Shown piece after piece: positions 7,300 through 9,775 of a stretch of DNA of 9,775 nt; within the stretch, counting starts at the first letter, position 1; the number at the start of each line of letters is the position of its first letter. The DNA lies in NCBI GenBank assembly GCA_002692325.1, contig NZJU01000022.1:3985-13759 (forward strand), given 5' to 3'. Source of the DNA: Candidatus Pelagibacter sp. (GTDB lineage: Bacteria; Pseudomonadota; Alphaproteobacteria; Pelagibacterales; Pelagibacteraceae). Made by a program: the position numbers and the translations under genes. The notes beneath the pieces were generated by a model. That model had not been told where the DNA came from, searched no databases, and worked only from the letters and a program-made list of their open reading frames with translations.

Positions 7300-8346
7300 T
7301 TAATAAATATCACTCCATTTTAATATATAATCTGATTTTAAATTTTTTTTTACTTTTTTACCTATAATTTTGTACCAATTATCAGCAGTAATTCCTGTAC
7401 CTGGTCTCTTAGTTATAATAATACTTGAGTTAATTTTTTCATTTCTTTGAATATCTTTTTTTAAAACAATGCTCCTTCTTGCATTTTTTCTTGAGATATT
7501 TTCAGATTTTATTGGTATCTTTTTAGATTTACCTCCAATCAGATGAATTTTTTTTCTGATATCAGAAAATACTTTTAAATCTCTAAAATCCATCGAATGA
7601 TAATGATCATTTCCTTTTTTTCTTTTATTATCTGTGAAATGTTTCTCAATTACTTTTGCACCAAATAAATATGCAGTAACCAAATTAGTCATATTTTTAT
7701 CTGGTAAAGTATGATCAGAATAACCTATTATATTTTTTGGAAATTTTTTTTTTAAATCAAATAGCATATTTAGATTAGCATTAATATCTTTTGTGGGATA
7801 ATTTAAAATACAATGCATAATTATAATTTCTTTACAGCCATTTTTTTTTAAAAAATTTACTGCAAAACTTATTTCTTTAATATCCGATGCACCAGTACTT
7901 ATAATTGTAGGTTTTTTCTTACTAGCTACTTTTTTTAATAATGGTAAGTTATTAATGTCTGCAGATGCAATTTTATAAAATTTTAAAAAAGGATTTAAAA
8001 AATCAACAGATCTCTCATCAAAAGGGGTTGAAGAAAAGTCAATATTCTTTTTTTTACAATAATTAAATAATTGTAGATAATGATTTTTATCAAATTTATC
8101 AAATTTTTTGAATAACTTATATTGACTTTTTGTTTTTTCTTTTGAAGTATCCCAATATGCAGGGCTTTTTTTCACCGCAAGTGTTTCAGCTTTGTAAGTT
8201 TGAAATTTAACTGCATCTGCCCCTCCTTTTACAGCTTCATCAATCAATTTTTTCGCTTTCTTTAAAGAACCCTCGTGATTAACTCCAATTTCGGCAATTA
8301 TATAAGGTAAAGAATTCTCTTTTTTATTTGCAAAAAATCTATTCAT
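7300..8346 (-). CDS. neuB: N-acetylneuraminate/legionaminate-type synthase, canonical NeuB
   Basis: A 348-residue enzyme of the expected length, condensing PEP with an N-acyl-hexosamine (ManNAc-type or a dideoxy relative) to a nine-carbon nonulosonic acid. The NeuB barrel carries IAEIGVNHEG (17-26), VKFQTYKAE (46-54), STPFD (106-110), FYKIAS (123-128), STGAS (150-154), HCILNYPT (178-185), GYSDHT (208-213) and the metal-type EKHFT (234-238). The C-terminal SAF (antifreeze-like) domain, about residues 285-347, has the conserved Arg290-Arg291-Ser and RPGTGI (314-319). All expected catalytic signals are present. Which nonulosonate it makes cannot be told from the sequence. The start is ATG 8346, preceded by an A/T-only leader with no Shine-Dalgarno. 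A 39-base gap separates it from the glycosyltransferase, whose frame would close that gap if one base were added to an A11 run. Confidence 0.95.
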   Translation of the reverse strand: MNRFFANKKENSLPYIIAEIGVNHEGSLKKAKKLIDEAVKGGADAVKFQTYKAETLAVKKSPAYWDTSKEKTKSQYKLFKKFDKFDKNHYLQLFNYCKKKNIDFSSTPFDERSVDFLNPFLKFYKIASADINNLPLLKKVASKKKPTIISTGASDIKEISFAVNFLKKNGCKEIIIMHCILNYPTKDINANLNMLFDLKKKFPKNIIGYSDHTLPDKNMTNLVTAYLFGAKVIEKHFTDNKRKKGNDHYHSMDFRDLKVFSDIRKKIHLIGGKSKKIPIKSENISRKNARRSIVLKKDIQRNEKINSSIIITKRPGTGITADNWYKIIGKKVKKNLKSDYILKWSDIY

Positions 8347-8385
8347 ATTTTTTTAATTTTTTTTTAATTTTTTTTGCATATTGTT

Positions 8386-9000
8386 TCATAATATTTTTTT
8401 TTTTGTTAAATTATTTTCATGTTTTCTATACCTGTATAAAGGAACAGGTATTCTTGTAACTTTATATTTTTTCTTAAATCGGTGTATTAATTCTTCTTCC
8501 TCACGTGCTAGAAATTTTTTGTCATAAAGACCAATTTCAATTAAATTAGAATATTTGAACATTATTCCACAACCTATTGGTTTTTTTTCACAATTTTCAT
8601 AAGATAATATTTTTTGTTGATTATTTACAATTTGATAATCGCATGCAACTGCATCTAACTCCATATTCAAGTTCAGGTGATGGTATAAAAGATTTAAGAA
8701 TTGTGGATTTACCCAATCATCTGCATCTACTCTTACAATATATTGCCCTCTTGCTTTCTTAATACCTTTATTAAGACTTCCAGGTAAACCTATGTTTTTT
8801 TTATTTTTAATATAGATTATATCACCCATAAATTGCTTTAAGGCTTCAGGAGTCCTATCTGAACTTCCATCATTTATTACAATTATTTCATAATTATCAT
8901 TATCAAAAGATTGATTAATTAATGATCTGATACATCGTCCAATATATAGTTCAGCATTTTTTGCAGCAATAATTACTGATACTTGAATAGATTTATTCAT
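8386..9000 (-). CDS. Family 2 glycosyltransferase, probably with shifted C-terminus
   Basis: A 204-residue GT-A glycosyltransferase. It has the family N-terminus VSVIIAAKNAELYI (7-20), VINDGSSD (41-48) for nucleotide binding, and metal-binding VDADD at 91-95. GLPGSLNKGI is at 71-80, an acidic REEEELIHRF near 166-175 stands where the catalytic E-D usually sits, and the end is YRYRKHENNLT. No membrane segment is seen. It would add one sugar from a nucleotide-sugar donor to a surface glycan at the inner face of the membrane. The protein ends just after an A11 run with Lys-Lys-Lys-Ile-Leu. In the neighbouring frame 16 more basic residues would follow, reaching 8 bases into the neuB start, so the true end may be at 8339. 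Upstream lies a 66-base spacer after the regulator. Donor and acceptor are unknown. Confidence 0.92.
   Translation of the reverse strand: MNKSIQVSVIIAAKNAELYIGRCIRSLINQSFDNDNYEIIVINDGSSDRTPEALKQFMGDIIYIKNKKNIGLPGSLNKGIKKARGQYIVRVDADDWVNPQFLNLLYHHLNLNMELDAVACDYQIVNNQQKILSYENCEKKPIGCGIMFKYSNLIEIGLYDKKFLAREEEELIHRFKKKYKVTRIPVPLYRYRKHENNLTKKKIL
8394..8404 (-). repeat. A11 homopolymer near the glycosyltransferase 3' end
   Basis: Eleven consecutive A on the coding strand encode the terminal Lys codons. Adding one A switches the reading frame into a 16-codon open stretch (8339-8389) that closes the gap to neuB. Runs of this length are known sites of polymerase slippage and of sequencing error. Confidence 0.9.
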
Positions 9001-9066
9001 AATTATTTTAAAGTTTTTATTTATTCAGTGCCTTTAAAATTGACGTACATAATCACACTCACCAAT

Positions 9067-9390
9067 TTATTTTTTTTTTAAAAGTTTTTGTTCTTCAAAT
9101 TCTTTTTTTAGTTCATCATATTCTGTCATTTTTCTAACCATAAAGTTTATTGTTAATTTTGTTTTTTGTTTTATGCCTTTAGGTGTTAAAATATATGCAT
9201 AGTTCATTTTTTTTGGATTCTTTTTAAAATTATTAATTTTAACTAAACCCTTTTTTTTTAGGGCTTGAATACAATAATTTAATTTTCCTAAGCTGAAACC
9301 TAAAGACTTTGCCATTTCTCTTTGAGAAGTATTTGGATTATTTTGTATTTCTTTTAATACTTTGTAGTTATTTTCTAACTTATTATGCAT
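9067..9390 (-). CDS. EPS-associated MarR-type winged-helix transcriptional regulator
   Basis: A 107-residue DNA-binding protein. The helix-turn-helix covers about residues 20-48: NTSQREMAKSLGFSLGKLNY, then a second helix leading into KKKGLVKI. The wing follows (50-66), then YAYILTPKGI at 64-73, and a charged, probably coiled-coil tail at 80-104 that would mediate dimerisation. This layout and the SLGK.NYC..AL..KGL.K..NF pattern match the small MarR-type regulators recorded at the head of exopolysaccharide clusters. It stands as first gene of the sugar operon, 66 bases before the glycosyltransferase and 64 bases after the methyltransferase stop. AAGG at 9398-9401 is a fair ribosome site, 7 bases before the ATG. 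A perfect palindrome in the spacer upstream suggests it controls its own promoter. The ligand or signal is unknown. Confidence 0.9.
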   Translation of the reverse strand: MHNKLENNYKVLKEIQNNPNTSQREMAKSLGFSLGKLNYCIQALKKKGLVKINNFKKNPKKMNYAYILTPKGIKQKTKLTINFMVRKMTEYDELKKEFEEQKLLKKK

Positions 9391-9398
9391 GAAACAGC

Positions 9399-9427
9399 CT
9401 TATATAGTTCAATTATTGAACGGTAAA
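9399..9427 (-). promoter_or_regulatory. Candidate sigma-70 promoter for the regulator and operon
   Basis: On the minus strand, TTTACC at 9422-9427 (4 of 6 matches to the -35 consensus) and TATAAG at 9399-9404 (5 of 6 to the -10 consensus) are separated by 17 bases that contain the palindrome. The start of transcription would then lie only a few bases before the ATG at 9390, giving an almost leaderless message that leaves out the AAGG ribosome site. In DNA this AT-rich such matches are weak evidence. Confidence 0.35.
9407..9421. promoter_or_regulatory. Putative operator: perfect palindrome GTTCAAT-T-ATTGAAC
   Basis: Two perfect 7-base inverted arms around one central base, 16 bases upstream of the regulator's start codon and inside the spacer of a promoter-like sequence. 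The size and position fit the binding site of a dimeric winged-helix protein such as the gene product next to it. That this regulator binds here is an inference. I noticed no second copy in the window. Confidence 0.6.
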
Positions 9428-9454
9428 GGATTTTTTTACAATTTATTTAAAAAA

Positions 9455-9775
9455 TTACCTTATTGCCTCTAAAACATTAAAAACAAAAGTATCTATGCCG
9501 CCTTTGTAAGTTTTATAAATATACTCATTATAAACAACTTTTAGATCATGATTTCTCAATACTAATTTATACTCATTTTTATTCATGAATCTCATCGGCA
9601 AAACATCATTACCATAAACTTGCTTTTTACTATAAATCTTACTTATTGTATTTTTATCTATAAATTTTTTTTTAATCTTTGACTTAAAAAAATTTGACTT
9701 TTTTGATGGAAAATATGAAAAAAAAATTCCATTTTTTTTTAATTTTTTTGTGACTTCTGAAAGAAATAATAAACC
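9455..9775 (-). CDS. Probable class I SAM-dependent methyltransferase, C-terminal part, cut by window edge
   Basis: The last 106 codons of a gene that begins beyond the right edge; the frame is open from base 9775 to TAA at 9455-9457. FLSEVTKKLKKNGIFFSYFP near the visible N-terminus matches the helix, L-K-x-G-G turn and strand (here Lys-Lys-Asn-Gly) that follow the SAM site in class I methyltransferases. A Lys-rich insert follows, then LRNHDLKVVYNEYIYKTYKGG, which fits the last helix and beta-hairpin of the fold. The SAM-binding GxGxG motif would be upstream and is not visible, so the call rests on the C-terminal half only. It reads in the same direction as the sugar operon and ends 64 bases before the regulator. 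It probably modifies a related surface sugar, but could belong to a preceding cluster. No strong terminator is seen after it. Confidence 0.6.
   Translation of the reverse strand, partial: GLLFLSEVTKKLKKNGIFFSYFPSKKSNFFKSKIKKKFIDKNTISKIYSKKQVYGNDVLPMRFMNKNEYKLVLRNHDLKVVYNEYIYKTYKGGIDTFVFNVLEAIR

Noticed and set aside
7158..7367. Plus-strand open frame of 69 codons, hydrophobic
   Set aside because: Antisense to the radical SAM and neuB genes; the apparent membrane character comes from complementing Lys/Asn-rich codons.
8347..8385. Poly-T/poly-A tracts between glycosyltransferase and neuB, considered as a terminator
   Set aside because: No G-C stem precedes the runs, and similar runs are common inside coding regions here.
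8577..8762. Plus-strand open frame of 61 codons
   Set aside because: Antisense to the glycosyltransferase core, including its DADD region; no motif of its own.
9021..9050. Tiny minus-strand frame MYVNFKGTE in the spacer between regulator and glycosyltransferase, faintly like an epimerase segment
   Set aside because: Nine codons with no ribosome site; too short to tell from chance. The 66-base spacer shows nothing else I can support.
9422..9459. Weak inverted repeat (AAGGTAA ... TTTACC around A/T runs) after the methyltransferase stop, considered as a terminator
   Set aside because: Only a few G-C pairs, internal mismatches and no clear U-tract after the stem; A/T runs pair with each other everywhere in this window.
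1..9775. tRNA, rRNA, CRISPR arrays, insertion sequences, attachment sites
   Set aside because: No cloverleaf, repeat-spacer pattern, transposase or terminal inverted repeats could be seen on either strand.

Overview
The window is very AT-rich, with Lys/Asn/Ile/Phe-heavy proteins, many poly-A/T runs and almost no spacer DNA. All recognisable genes read on the minus strand. This style fits a streamlined marine bacterium such as a SAR11 (Pelagibacterales)-type alphaproteobacterium. That placement is an inference from composition and gene style; there is no rRNA or other marker here.

Read in the direction of transcription (high to low coordinates), the window starts with the 3' half of a probable SAM-dependent methyltransferase (9455-9775). 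A 64-base spacer follows with a perfect 15-bp palindrome inside a promoter-like sequence. Next is a small winged-helix regulator of the EPS-associated MarR type (9067-9390). Then comes a surface-sugar gene train: a family 2 glycosyltransferase (8386-9000), a canonical NeuB-type nonulosonate synthase (7300-8346), a radical SAM enzyme with a C-terminal twitch-type cluster domain (5950-7299), a second, divergent NeuB (4952-5944), an SpsF-like cytidylyltransferase (4167-4952), an SDR (3406-4182), a Gfo/Idh/MocA oxidoreductase (2459-3412), a DUF4910/DUF2172 aminopeptidase-like protein (1146-2462), a formyltransferase-like protein (322-1149) and the first 99 codons of a carbamoyltransferase (1-297).

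From the first NeuB down to the formyltransferase, neighbouring genes abut, overlap by 1-16 bases or are 5 bases apart, so they are almost certainly one translationally coupled operon. The families point to synthesis and decoration of a sialic-acid-like (nonulosonic) sugar for a surface polysaccharide or glycoprotein. NeuB enzymes would condense PEP with a six-carbon sugar, the cytidylyltransferase would make the CMP-sugar, the SDR, Gfo/Idh and radical SAM enzymes would adjust oxidation state, and the formyl-, carbamoyl- and methyltransferases would decorate the product. The enzymes that make the precursor sugar (NeuC, LegG or PseB/C types) are not in the window.

Most worth a second look are: two unlike NeuB proteins flanking a radical SAM enzyme; loss of the conserved C-terminal arginine in the second NeuB; an A11 run where one added base would extend the glycosyltransferase to touch the next gene; the palindrome in front of the regulator; and an A13 run at the aminopeptidase-like/formyltransferase junction.
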